Part shown: positions 35,046 through 43,406 of the stretch, piece by piece
Numbering within the stretch: position 1 is the first letter of the stretch
How the letters are laid out: each line of letters opens with the position of its first letter
From: Pseudomonadota bacterium
GTDB taxonomy: Bacteria > Pseudomonadota > Gammaproteobacteria > Steroidobacterales > Steroidobacteraceae
DNA length: 56,338 nucleotides
Direction of reading: 5' to 3'
Assembly: GCA_023391335.1 (NCBI GenBank)
Contig: JAEWBG010000007.1
Location: 1-56,338, forward strand
Translations under genes and position numbers: made by a program
Notes under the pieces: generated by a model
Database searches by the model: none
What the model was told of the DNA's origin: nothing
The model's input: only the letters and a program-made list of their open reading frames with translations

Positions 35046-36962
35046 CTACGCCGCAACATTCATCAGTGGCGGCAGGGGGCAATGGAGGCTGGCGCAGACG
35101 GCCCGCAGCAATTCGGCCTCTCCGATGGTGAGTTGCTGATCGTGCAGCACCGTGGTGCCCAGCGCCTCGACTAACTGCTCTTTGGCGATGGGCATGAGCT
35201 GATCCAACCGGCTAAGCGCGCGATCGACCGCCATCCAATCTGCATTCGGCGCATAGGCGGGACGTTCGCGCGGAAACAAATGATGCATCCCAGCTTCGTA
35301 CGCACGCCGAGCTTTTTCCGCATCGGCGTGACCGTGCTGGGCAAGTATCGAAAGGACCAACCCGGCTTCGGTTGCCACCAACGAAAGCGATAATTGCCGA
35401 GTCCGGGCGCGGGGCTGAAGGTCATCGCGCAAATGCACCTGCGTGAGCTTGCGTAGCACGTAGCTCGTCAACGAGAGCTTGCCCTCTCGTTGCAGCATGC
35501 CGTTCAAGCATGACATCAGCTGCATGCGTTCATCGGGCGTCAGCTGACGCAACGCTGCAAAGGCCGTCATTTGCGCCGGGATTCGCTGCTGCGGCTGCAG
35601 TGCTGCAATTGTCGGCTCGAGTTGCGCGACTTGCTGTGCGATCTCATTGCCCAGTTGCAGCCCGATGAAGCGCTTTTGCCGCTCACGGGCTTCAGCATCC
35701 CTATCCAATGCGAGCCCCAGCAACAGGGCACGCGCACTTGCCGGCTGTCGGGCCGCGAGCATGATGTTTGCAGGAAGCGAATCGCGCAGCGATCGGGCGA
35801 CCTGAATGTGCGCGGTCGCTGGATTGCCCACTAACGAAGCCATCGTCGACGCTTGCATCGCAGGCAGCGCGATCAGGTCGGACAAGTCCTTGGCCTTGGT
35901 CGTCGGCGTGGGTTCGTCCTGCGCCGCTGCCAAATTCGCCAACTGCTGGCGGACCTTCTCGAACTCGCGTGGATCGAACTGCGGATCGATTGTACGAATA
36001 CGCTCTTCCAGTGGTGGGTGAGTCGCGAACATCCGGCTCATCCCAGGCGCGAACAACATATGTGCCACATCTTCGGCTTGCGGCGAGGCGATCGATGAAC
36101 CCGCACTGAGCGCCCCGATTTTCACGAGCGCATTACGCAGTCCGGTCGGATCGCGGGTGAATTGCACCGCCGACGCGTCTGCCAATGACTCGCGTCGACG
36201 GGCGACCGCTGCTTGGATCAACCTGCCGAAAAAAAGGCCGATGTAGCCGATTACAAATACGGCCAATGCAGCGAGCATGATTGCCCCTGCACCACCGTCA
36301 CGTTTGCCGCGGCCTGCTCTTGGTCCGAAGCGCAATACTGTCCGCGCGAGGATTGCAATCACGAGCAAGCCGAACAAGAGACCGATCAATCGCGTATTGA
36401 GGCGCATGTCGCCGTTCAATACGTGACTGAATTCGTGACCGATCACGCCTTGCAACTCGGCTCGATTGAGATTGGTCAGCGCGCCGCGCGTGACACCGAT
36501 CGCAGCATTGGCGGGATTCATGCCGGCCGCAAAGGCGTTGATGCCGCTCTCCTGTTCGAGCAAATACACCTCAGGCATCGGCACGCCGGAAGCGATTGCA
36601 ATCTCCTCGACGACATTCAACAACCGGCGCTGCAACGGATCCGATGTGTCAGGAGAAATGCGCACGCCTCCGAGCGAGCGTGCGACTGCGCCGCCACCGC
36701 CACTGATGGCACTCGTTTTATAGAGACTCGACAGCCCGATGATGCCGACCACAACTGCTGTCGTTGCAACCACCGTTCCGGTATGGGCGGACAACCAATC
36801 GGACAGAGTGAAATACATGCCGTCGGGCGTGCCGAACTTCCAGAGCACTACCGAAACCGCGAGATCGACTGCTGCAACCACGCACAGCACAGCCAACGCG
36901 AACAGCAAGACCAGTCGGCGCGAAGCACGTCGCGAGGCGTCTTGATGCTGGAAGAAGTTCAC
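35046..36962 (-). CDS. Large M48 family membrane metalloprotease (HtpX/Ste24-like)
   Basis: A 638-residue inner-membrane zinc protease. The motif HEFSH (His176, Glu177, His180) sits after two N-terminal helices (about 17-41 and 64-80). Two more helices follow (about 192-212 and 228-250), and the third zinc ligand is Glu258 in RRRESLADASAVQFT. This four-helix plan is that of HtpX, but the chain is more than twice as long, with a C-terminal half (about 340-638) that is helical and of unknown role. lemA lies 201 bp upstream on the same strand, a pairing seen in many genomes. It probably acts in membrane-protein quality control. Confidence 0.9.
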   Translation of the reverse strand: MNFFQHQDASRRASRRLVLLFALAVLCVVAAVDLAVSVVLWKFGTPDGMYFTLSDWLSAHTGTVVATTAVVVGIIGLSSLYKTSAISGGGGAVARSLGGVRISPDTSDPLQRRLLNVVEEIAIASGVPMPEVYLLEQESGINAFAAGMNPANAAIGVTRGALTNLNRAELQGVIGHEFSHVLNGDMRLNTRLIGLLFGLLVIAILARTVLRFGPRAGRGKRDGGAGAIMLAALAVFVIGYIGLFFGRLIQAAVARRRESLADASAVQFTRDPTGLRNALVKIGALSAGSSIASPQAEDVAHMLFAPGMSRMFATHPPLEERIRTIDPQFDPREFEKVRQQLANLAAAQDEPTPTTKAKDLSDLIALPAMQASTMASLVGNPATAHIQVARSLRDSLPANIMLAARQPASARALLLGLALDRDAEARERQKRFIGLQLGNEIAQQVAQLEPTIAALQPQQRIPAQMTAFAALRQLTPDERMQLMSCLNGMLQREGKLSLTSYVLRKLTQVHLRDDLQPRARTRQLSLSLVATEAGLVLSILAQHGHADAEKARRAYEAGMHHLFPRERPAYAPNADWMAVDRALSRLDQLMPIAKEQLVEALGTTVLHDQQLTIGEAELLRAVCASLHCPLPPLMNVAA

Positions 36963-37163
36963 GTCAGGTCAGGAGAAAGTGAAAGGTGATGGAGTGAGGG
37001 CGCGTTGCGGGTGAAGGGGCGAAGGGTTCTGCCGCAATCAACGAGCAGTCCCATGGAGTTGAACTTGAGCCAGCGAAACAGCCATCGGATTGCCGGCCAC
37101 ACTAGAAACCATCCAAGCGAAGCTCTCACGCGAGCAGGCTCGCCTTCACTCCCTCACTTGACC

Positions 37164-37745
37164 CTAAAACTTCACCTGCGGAGCAGCGCGCTTCTCGGGC
37201 GCTTCGATCTCGAGCAGCTGAGCCGGTTGGAACGTAAACAAGTTCGCGACGATGCTGTTTGGGAACATCTCACGTGCGTTGTTGTAGTTCATCACCGCAT
37301 CGTTGTAGGCCTGACGAGCGAACGCGACCTTGTTCTCGGTGGTCGTCAGCTCTTCGGAGAGCTGCATCATGTTCTGATTGGCCTTGAGATCCGGGTACGC
37401 CTCGGCAAGTGCGAACAAGCGGCCGAGTGCACCTGTCAGTTGGTTCTCAGCGCCGGCCAGCTGCTGTACGGCGCCCGCATCTCCGGGGTGTGCCGCTGCA
37501 TTCTTCAATCCATTGAGCGCGGCATTGCGCGCCGTGATGACAGCCTCGAGCGTCTCGCGCTCGTGCTTCATATAACCCTTGGCAGTCTCGACGAGATTCG
37601 GAATCAGGTCATAGCGTCGGGTGAGCTGTACATCGATCTGCGCAAACGCATTCTTAAATGCGTTGCGGCCACTCACGAGCCGGTTGTAAATCGATACGAA
37701 GAAGAAAACGATCAGAACGACGATCGCAACGATGACCCAACCCAT
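37164..37745 (-). CDS. lemA: LemA family membrane protein
   Basis: A 193-residue protein: one N-terminal transmembrane helix (GWVIVAIVVLIVFFFVSIYN, about 2-21), then the helical LemA domain with NAFAQIDVQLTRRYDLIPN and YMKHERETLEAVITARNAA. The family has no settled function and often neighbours an M48 protease, as here. The ATG at 37745 has a GGGGAG ribosome-binding site, so the 26-residue upstream extension is rejected. The gap after it (36963-37163) contains only GTGA/CACT-rich repeat-like sequence and no gene. Confidence 0.94.
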   Translation of the reverse strand: MGWVIVAIVVLIVFFFVSIYNRLVSGRNAFKNAFAQIDVQLTRRYDLIPNLVETAKGYMKHERETLEAVITARNAALNGLKNAAAHPGDAGAVQQLAGAENQLTGALGRLFALAEAYPDLKANQNMMQLSEELTTTENKVAFARQAYNDAVMNYNNAREMFPNSIVANLFTFQPAQLLEIEAPEKRAAPQVKF

Positions 37746-37854
37746 ATCGAACTCCCCTGCGGCTACCGGCCGCGCCAGCCAAGAATACCGAAATGCGCGC
37801 CTGACGCGACGCAGATCGGCCAATTGCGGGGCGCAACCGGTAAGCGCGGCGGTT

Positions 37855-39120
37855 CTAGTGCCTGGGCGGATGAGCCGCTAACCATGCGTTGGCCGCACTC
37901 AACAGATCTGGATCGTCACTGAGCATCCAAGCCTTCGACGATTCGGTGAAGGTCTTCGGAGTCGCACGACATAGCGAAGGATTTCTGGCGACCTGCAAGT
38001 CCACTTCGGCATCGTCTGTGACCATCACATCCGCGCGGCCGGCCACAATCTCTTGGAAGATGGTGGTGTTATCTGGGAAGACGATCACGTGCGCGCGATG
38101 AAAATGCGAATTTGCGAATTGTTGGTTCGTGCCGCCGGGATTCACGATCACTGTGACTTGCGGAGAATCGATCTCTTCGAGTGTGTCGAACGCTTGTTCT
38201 GATCCGCAGCGAACAATTGGCGTTTTGCCCCCGCGGTAATAGGGCTGCGTGAACTTGGCGAGCGAACTGCGTTCGGGCGTCACTGAAATCCCGCCGACCG
38301 CAACATCGAATGCGTTGTGTTGGTAGTCACTCATGAGGGCGGACCAACTCGTGCGTTCGAAGCGCGGCGCGAGCCCCAAGGAGGCTGCAAACTTCGCGAC
38401 CGCCTCGATATCGCTGCCCGCCAACTCGCCCTCCTCGATGGCGCTGAACGGTGCGTAGTCAGCAGGCGTCGCGATTCTCAAGATGCCAATCCGCTTGATC
38501 GCATCCATCGATGGGGCATGCAACACGCGCAAACTGAGAAGGACGTGCTCGGTCTGCTGACTCTGTTCAGCAGCAAGACCGGCACGCTGCAATTCGCTCG
38601 CAAGCTGCATCCTTTCAGGCGAGCCAGCGCGCGACTGATCTGACGCGATCAGATACAGACGCACCAGGATTTGCTTACCGATCGCATCGAGACGAGGGCG
38701 GAGTTCGCGCGTGAGGTCTTTGAGATCTCCGATGCGCTGATTCGATTGCAGACGTGCAAGTTCCGCTTCTTCCTTGGCGCTCGCCGCATCGATTTGAATC
38801 CGGAAGAAATCCCTGATGAGCGCCCCATCGAGCCCGAATTCACGCGCCTGCCGCTCAACGTCATCGAGCACACGGCGCTCACGCACCGGATCGCGAACAC
38901 CGAGCGAGTGAACATGCTTCCAGCGCGCCACATCCGGCATTAGCGATAACCGCTCGTGAATCAATGTGACAAGTTCATTGAGGTCTTCGCGCGGATCGGC
39001 AAGCTGCGCCGCATCGGCTTGAGTGAGCGCAACCAGAGAAATCCAACCCAGCAATATCAGTTTGACCACTTGCACCGCATCGCTCTTGAGCTGAGAGGGC
39101 GCGAGGTTACTAGAAGACAA
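37855..39120 (-). CDS. Exported fusion of AroQ-type chorismate mutase and cyclohexadienyl dehydratase (PheC)
   Basis: A 421-residue protein with three parts. Residues 18-38 are a signal peptide (LILLGWISLVALTQADA). About 45-200 is a periplasmic AroQ-gamma chorismate mutase: RLSLMPDVARWKH, VRDPVRERRVLDDVERQA and DFFRIQIDAA follow the family pattern, with the Arg/Lys residues expected to bind chorismate. About 205-421 is a solute-binding-protein-like cyclohexadienyl dehydratase: IATPADYAPFS, GGISVTPERSSLAKF, IVNPGGTNQQF and DVMVTDDAEVD match PheC. Together the two activities would turn chorismate into phenylpyruvate in the periplasm. Such an exported route exists in some pseudomonads and enterics as separate proteins. 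It lies 109 bp upstream of lemA. Confidence 0.87.
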   Translation of the reverse strand: MSSSNLAPSQLKSDAVQVVKLILLGWISLVALTQADAAQLADPREDLNELVTLIHERLSLMPDVARWKHVHSLGVRDPVRERRVLDDVERQAREFGLDGALIRDFFRIQIDAASAKEEAELARLQSNQRIGDLKDLTRELRPRLDAIGKQILVRLYLIASDQSRAGSPERMQLASELQRAGLAAEQSQQTEHVLLSLRVLHAPSMDAIKRIGILRIATPADYAPFSAIEEGELAGSDIEAVAKFAASLGLAPRFERTSWSALMSDYQHNAFDVAVGGISVTPERSSLAKFTQPYYRGGKTPIVRCGSEQAFDTLEEIDSPQVTVIVNPGGTNQQFANSHFHRAHVIVFPDNTTIFQEIVAGRADVMVTDDAEVDLQVARNPSLCRATPKTFTESSKAWMLSDDPDLLSAANAWLAAHPPRH

Positions 39121-39143
39121 TCAAGAGAAGACACACAAAAGCA

Positions 39144-39174
39144 AAGAGCCCGACCGTAAAGCGGCCGGGCTCTT
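39144..39174 (-). terminator. Rho-independent terminator of the 39198 gene
   Basis: A 13-bp stem with one mismatch (AAGAGCCCGGCCG on the minus strand), 5-nt loop, then TTTGCTTTTGTG, a U-rich tail. It follows the stop of the small gene at 39198 by about 24 bp and precedes the AroQ-PheC start, so the two genes are separate transcripts. Confidence 0.85.
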
Positions 39175-39197
39175 GCTGGGAGAGGACCTAAACGAAC

Positions 39198-39446
39198 TTA
39201 CTTCAGGGGAGCAATCAGGCCAAACAATCGAGATAACAAGGAAGGCTTGAAACCTTCCACTTCCATGCTTTCTTGCAGGCGGGGGATGTCGCTCAAGTTC
39301 ACACGGAATTCGTCTTCGTGGTCTGCAAAAGCAAACCCGTCGCTTTGACGAGCGGCGGCGCGAGCCATCGGCTGCGGCTGTGCAGGACGCGACTGCGGTG
39401 CGGGTGCAGCGGTACGGCGGACTTGAGGTGCAGGACTCGCGCTCAT
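39198..39446 (-). CDS. Small unknown proline/alanine-rich protein
   Basis: An 82-residue protein with no family I recognise. The start ATG at 39446 has a strong GAGGGAGAAG ribosome-binding site. The first 40 residues are rich in Ala, Pro, Gln and Arg and look disordered; the second part FRVNLSDIPRLQESMEVEGF is more ordered, and the C-terminus SLLSRLFGLIAPLK is a short amphipathic helix, perhaps membrane-associated. Its own terminator and good ribosome-binding site suggest a real, well-expressed gene. Divergent from the lipoprotein gene at 39697; the 250-bp region between shows no other gene. Confidence 0.75.
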   Translation of the reverse strand: MSASPAPQVRRTAAPAPQSRPAQPQPMARAAARQSDGFAFADHEDEFRVNLSDIPRLQESMEVEGFKPSLLSRLFGLIAPLK

Positions 39447-39696
39447 CAGTTCTTCTCCCTCTTTGAGTAATCGAGCATCAGAAGCGAAGCGCAGCCTAGA
39501 GGAACGAGCCAGCACTTCGCGTGAATTGCATCACGTTCGTCACAGCGTGCGAAGCGGAGATTTCTGACACCTGCGCGCGTCGTCGAACACTGACACAAAT
39601 CGTCACTCGAACAGCTTTATGTCTATCGCATGTCGCGCGACGCAGACGGGCAACGCGCTTGCAATTTCGGCTTTGCTTCCGAAACTGAGCGCCACA

Positions 39697-40197
39697 ATGA
39701 TCAACTCAAATCGTTCCATCGCCGCGTGCGCGCAAATTGCGCTTCTATTAACCCTTGCACTGGCAGGATGTTCCAAGCCACCGCCTGCGACCAGTGAACC
39801 TTCGGTCACCGAACCTTTGGTCACCGCACCGACCGCCCCCGCGGATACGCAACGCGTGAAATCGAGCCTCACCTCGAACGGCATTCGTTCGCAATACATC
39901 GCGCATGTGACGTACGGACGCATCCGATCGATCGACGAAGATCGCACGGGGGCGAATAGCACAGCGCACGGAACGTATACGTTTTACGAGGCGCGGCTAG
40001 TGAAGTACGACGGCGATGCACTGAACAGCGCAGGGCGCCTCGACATCGAATTCGATATGCACGGCGCGGTCACTAAGTCGCAAGCAGCCGATGGCGCAGC
40101 GAGCAAAGAGGAAATTGCAGCAGTGCGCAATCGCGCCGAACTGCTGAGAAGCCATGCGCTCACACAACTGGATGTGCAAGCGCATGGTGCGACTTAG
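39697..40197 (+). CDS. Unknown lipoprotein
   Basis: A 166-residue lipoprotein. Signal peptide to LAGC (lipid-bearing Cys25), then a Pro/Thr-rich linker (to about 50), then a mixed alpha/beta domain with HVTYGRIRSIDEDRTGAN and an acidic-basic helical C-terminus. No family is recognised. The ATG at 39697 is preferred over an upstream in-frame one because it begins directly before the signal. It converges on the sensor kinase gene. Its stop codon lies in a 15-bp tandem repeat. Confidence 0.75.
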   Translation: MINSNRSIAACAQIALLLTLALAGCSKPPPATSEPSVTEPLVTAPTAPADTQRVKSSLTSNGIRSQYIAHVTYGRIRSIDEDRTGANSTAHGTYTFYEARLVKYDGDALNSAGRLDIEFDMHGAVTKSQAADGAASKEEIAAVRNRAELLRSHALTQLDVQAHGAT

Positions 40198-40237
40198 AAC
40201 CTTATTCCTTAGAACCTTATTCAGAATCCCAGGTTCT
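40194..40237. repeat. 15-bp tandem repeat with inverted arm between convergent genes
   Basis: TTAGAACCTTATTCC (40194-40208) is followed by a near copy TTAGAACCTTATTCA (40209-40223). AGAACCT (40212-40218) pairs with AGGTTCT (40231-40237), so a hairpin can form between the convergent lipoprotein and kinase genes. It contains both stop codons and may help end transcription, though no T-tract is present. Confidence 0.7.
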
Positions 40238-41609
40238 AGTTGACGGCCTCGGCAAGCGGACAGATCGGCAGTCGCATCTGCACACTGAGTCCGCCTTCAG
40301 GACGATTGCGCGCGATAACCGAACCGCCGTAGAGCTGCACGACCCGCGAGGTGATCGCCAACCCCAGTCCGGTTCCGCCGGAATCGCGATCGCGAGATTC
40401 GGCAACCCGATAGAACGGCTCGAAGATCCGCTCCAGTTCCATGGCAGGAACGCCAGGACCGCGATCGTCGATGGTGATCACCGCCATCCCACGCTCGCGC
40501 GTGACGTTCACGTCCACGGTCGAATGAACGGGCGTGAAGCGGATTGCGTTGCGGATCACGTTTTCGATTGCGCTGCGCAGCGTCGCGTGATCGCCTTCGG
40601 TACTCATGCGCCCCTGCATGTGCAACGCGACTTCTTTTTGCGCAGCACTTGCTTCGAGCTTTGCATCCTCGACGATTTCGAGGACCAACGAACTTAAGTC
40701 GACGTGCTCGCGCTGCGTGAGCGGCTCCACCGCACGCAATTGCGAAAGCTGCAGCATCTGTCCGATCAGCGTATCGAGCCGCTCGGTTTCCAATTCGATG
40801 CGATCGAGCTGCTTGGCGAAATCCGCATCAGGACGCCGTGCGAGCCCGAGTGCGACACGCAATCGCGCCAGCGGAGATCGAAGCTCGTGCGACATACCGC
40901 GCAGCAAGTCTTCTTTCGACGCAAGCAAATTCCGTATGTGATCCGCCATGATGTCGAAGTCCCGCGCGAGCACGCCGAGTTCATCGCGACGTTTCGAGAA
41001 CTCCTGACCCACGCGAGCTTCGAGATTACCCGCAGCGAGCGAGCGAGCGCTCGACTGCAGGTGCACGACGGGCCTGCTCACATACCGAGCCAACCACCAG
41101 CACACAAACCCACTCGTGAGCAGTGCAAACAGCGCGAGGATCGCGCGCACATCGGTCTCGCTCAGCATGTTAATGGGCCAGTGTGGGTTCGCGACCATGA
41201 TGGTATAGACCATTCCATCGCGATCCGTGAACAAGGGCGTGAGCAGTAACGGGTCGTCTTTGCGAGAAGGCGGGAGCTCTTCGCCGAGGATGCCTGCGTC
41301 GCGCAGTTTGGAGATGTAACCCTGGTAAGGCAGCGGCATCTCGCGCTTGAACAGATCGCTCCCCGAAGGATCCACGATATAGATGTGCCGCATCGGGTAC
41401 TTGCGTTCGGCCTCTACGATCCAATCCTGAACCGCCGGGACCCCGCCTTCATTGAGATGCTTGGATGCTTGAGCTGCGAGTTCCTTGATGTCGACATTGA
41501 CGTTTTGGATCTGAGCGAAGCGATACCACGCAAGACCTGCAGTCGCCGCGACGACGAGCAGTGTCGCCAGCCAGAATGCGAGGAAAATCCGCAGGAACAG
41601 CGTCTTCAT
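40236..41609 (-). CDS. Sensor histidine kinase, CpxA/EnvZ-like
   Basis: A 457-residue inner-membrane kinase. Two helices (about 8-28 and 155-176) enclose a periplasmic sensor of about 125 residues. A HAMP domain follows (about 177-232), then the H-box MSHELRSPLARLR with phospho-acceptor His241, then the ATP-binding domain with an N-box (ENVIRNAIRFTP), DDRGPGVP and GGTGLGLAI. The gene overlaps the response-regulator gene by 4 bp (ATGA). The sensor sequence names no stimulus; the divergent EF-hand gene makes calcium or envelope stress a possible signal (inference). Confidence 0.93.
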   Translation of the reverse strand: MKTLFLRIFLAFWLATLLVVAATAGLAWYRFAQIQNVNVDIKELAAQASKHLNEGGVPAVQDWIVEAERKYPMRHIYIVDPSGSDLFKREMPLPYQGYISKLRDAGILGEELPPSRKDDPLLLTPLFTDRDGMVYTIMVANPHWPINMLSETDVRAILALFALLTSGFVCWWLARYVSRPVVHLQSSARSLAAGNLEARVGQEFSKRRDELGVLARDFDIMADHIRNLLASKEDLLRGMSHELRSPLARLRVALGLARRPDADFAKQLDRIELETERLDTLIGQMLQLSQLRAVEPLTQREHVDLSSLVLEIVEDAKLEASAAQKEVALHMQGRMSTEGDHATLRSAIENVIRNAIRFTPVHSTVDVNVTRERGMAVITIDDRGPGVPAMELERIFEPFYRVAESRDRDSGGTGLGLAITSRVVQLYGGSVIARNRPEGGLSVQMRLPICPLAEAVN

Positions 41610-42337
41610 GCCGGCGAATCGGCGCGCGATTCACCTGCCGCGATCAAGACATATCCCGCGCCACGAATGCTGCGAATCTCGGGAAGGCCGTTTTCCCCCA
41701 ACCCCAATTTGCGACGCAGGTTGCTCACGTGCGTGTCGATGCTGCGGTCATAAGGAGTGAGCCGACGGCCCAAGACGCGCTCCGTCAATGACTCGCGCGA
41801 TTGCACTTGCCCCACGGCACGCATCAGCACTTCGAGCAGACGCAGCTCAGTGCCAGTCAGACGCACGGACTGGCCCGCAAGCGTCACATCGAATATCGCC
41901 GGATCGAGCCGCAGCGGACCGACTGTCACTGGCGATGCCGGTACATCCGTCTCGCGCGTGGCAAAGCGACGCAGCACCGCGCGGACGCGGGCAACGAGTT
42001 CGCGTGGATTGAAGGGCTTGGCCAAATAGTCGTCGGCACCGAGTTCCAGCCCGACGATGCGATCGACGTCGGCGCCATGCGCAGTGAGCATGATCACGGG
42101 AATGGACTGTTGGTGGCGCAATCGCCGCAAGACTTCGAACCCGCTCAGCGAAGGCAGCATTACATCCAGGATGACGATATCGAAATGCTGCGTCTGCTCT
42201 GTAAGCAGGTTCAGCCCTTCGGCACCGTCCCTAGACAGGGTGACTTGGAATCCCTCACCGCCCAAATACTCGGTGAGCATCTGACCGAGCTCGCGGTCAT
42301 CGTCGACGATCAATACGGAAGCGGGTGTCATTTTCAT
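41606..42337 (-). CDS. OmpR/PhoB-family response regulator, CpxR-like
   Basis: A 243-residue transcription regulator. The receiver domain has Asp11-13, phospho-acceptor Asp58 (ILDVMLP) and Lys107 (AKPFNP). The winged-helix DNA-binding domain follows (about 140-235), with LTGTELRLLEVLM and DRSIDTHVSNLRRKLG, typical of OmpR/CpxR. First gene of the pair with the kinase. Its promoter must lie in the 340-bp gap shared with the EF-hand gene. Confidence 0.95.
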   Translation of the reverse strand: MKMTPASVLIVDDDRELGQMLTEYLGGEGFQVTLSRDGAEGLNLLTEQTQHFDIVILDVMLPSLSGFEVLRRLRHQQSIPVIMLTAHGADVDRIVGLELGADDYLAKPFNPRELVARVRAVLRRFATRETDVPASPVTVGPLRLDPAIFDVTLAGQSVRLTGTELRLLEVLMRAVGQVQSRESLTERVLGRRLTPYDRSIDTHVSNLRRKLGLGENGLPEIRSIRGAGYVLIAAGESRADSPA

Positions 42338-42677
42338 AGTGCAGCTTTCGAGTGAGCTGCGCGCGGGAACGTTCGCACAACCCGTTCAATTGGATTGCCA
42401 AGATTGGTCAATCGTGCACCAAGCCATGTCGATTAGCGAACTGGGCCGTTAGCGAACCGGGTCGATTGGCGAACCGGGGAGCCAGCGGGCGTTCAGGTCG
42501 TGAATGTTTAGATGAAGCGACAGTTTGCGAGCGATGCCCCGCACATCCACGATTTAGCGGAAAAGCGCGGAACCGAGTCCTGCCATGTAGCGTTTGCATG
42601 GCTACGGTTCGGCGGGGGCCATCCGTACCAGTCGGGGCAGTGCTCGGCATTCGAGCAGCTGATGAGAGGGCGTTGTT
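42338..42677. promoter_or_regulatory. Divergent region between regulator and EF-hand genes
   Basis: 340 bp with no convincing gene. It contains the triple 17-bp repeat listed at 42429-42478. The region should contain divergent promoters, but I could not choose -35/-10 sites with confidence. Confidence 0.4.
42429..42478. repeat. Three 16-17 bp tandem repeats (TCGATTAGCGAACTGGG type)
   Basis: TCGATTAGCGAACTGGG (42429-42445), CCGTTAGCGAACCGGG (42446-42461) and TCGATTGGCGAACCGGG (42462-42478). They sit about 90 bp upstream of the response-regulator start. Spaced direct repeats are how OmpR-family regulators bind, so they are candidate self-binding sites, but a plain minisatellite is also possible. 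Confidence 0.8.
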
Positions 42678-42947
42678 ATGTTCAAGTTTTCTGCTTTGCC
42701 ATTGTTCTTGGTCATCAGCTTGGCCGCCGCAGCCGATCCCGCACCCAACCCTCCCGCAAAAGCGACTGAGCCCCAAGGGCGTGCGGTCGATCCCGCCTTC
42801 GAAGCGTTGGATCGTAATGATGATCACCAGATCAGCCGCACCGAAGCGGGAGTCGATCGACACCTGGCGGACGATTTCGCATACATTGATACGGACGGCG
42901 ATGGTTACATCAGCCCTGCGGAATACGCCGCCCGCACCCGAACCTAG
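42678..42947 (+). CDS. Exported EF-hand calcium-binding protein
   Basis: An 89-residue protein: signal peptide about 1-19 (LPLFLVISLAAAAD), a Pro/Ala-rich linker, and two EF-hand loops of 12 residues, DRNDDHQISRTE (45-56) and DTDGDGYISPAE (71-82). The second is a canonical calcium loop with Asp/Asp/Asp and Glu at position 12; the first is slightly variant. Expected in the periplasm. Divergent from the two-component genes. Confidence 0.9.
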   Translation: MFKFSALPLFLVISLAAAADPAPNPPAKATEPQGRAVDPAFEALDRNDDHQISRTEAGVDRHLADDFAYIDTDGDGYISPAEYAARTRT

Positions 42948-42968
42948 TTCAGCTTGCCAGGAGGATGG

Positions 42969-43289
42969 ATGGGAGTTCCGTGGCTCAAGATCGTTCAGCT
43001 CGCGCCATCCATCATCGATGTCTCTCGCGAGCTCTTGAAGCTCAGCAAAAAGGCGCCCACCCAGCCGCCGCTAGTCGCGAACACGCTCGAATCCGAAAGT
43101 GAACTCGCGCAGCGGGTCGTCGCCTTAGAACAGAACGAGCGGCGCCAAGCCGAACTCCTGAATCAGATGGCGCAGCAGTTGGACGTGTTGTCCCAAGCCG
43201 TCACCGTGCTTCATAAGAGAATGCTGTGGCTCGGAGGGACCGTGATCACTTTGGTGATCGCGCTGGCGATCGTGGCATCAATGAAGTGA
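42969..43289 (+). CDS. Small coiled-coil protein with C-terminal membrane anchor
   Basis: A 106-residue protein; the AGGAGG site 6 bp upstream decides the ATG at 42969. A helical coiled coil about 45-82 (LAQRVVALEQNERRQAELLNQ start) is followed by a single transmembrane helix at the C-terminus, LWLGGTVITLVIALAIVASM. It is tail-anchored in form, facing the cytoplasm (inference). It lies 21 bp after the EF-hand gene and is likely in its operon. No family is recognised. Confidence 0.78.
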   Translation: MGVPWLKIVQLAPSIIDVSRELLKLSKKAPTQPPLVANTLESESELAQRVVALEQNERRQAELLNQMAQQLDVLSQAVTVLHKRMLWLGGTVITLVIALAIVASMK

Positions 43290-43382
43290 GAGAGTGAAAG
43301 GCGCGGCTCCAATACCGGTGATTCGCCGGCTCGGAGTTGCTAGCACTGGTGGCCTGAAGCTCTAAACGACCTCACCATTCAC

Positions 43383-43406
43383 CCCATCACTCCATCACCA
43401 CATCAC
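43383..43406. repeat. CCCATCAC/TCCATCAC array with 8-bp period
   Basis: Units CCCATCAC, TCCATCAC and CACATCAC. The last unit contains the stop codon of the M48 protease gene (43403-43405, minus strand). Same type as the array before glgC. Confidence 0.85.

Noticed and set aside
36213..36989. Plus-strand open frame opposite the M48 protease
   Set aside because: Cys/His/Arg-rich composition of a shadow frame, with no recognisable domain; the minus-strand protease has intact motifs.
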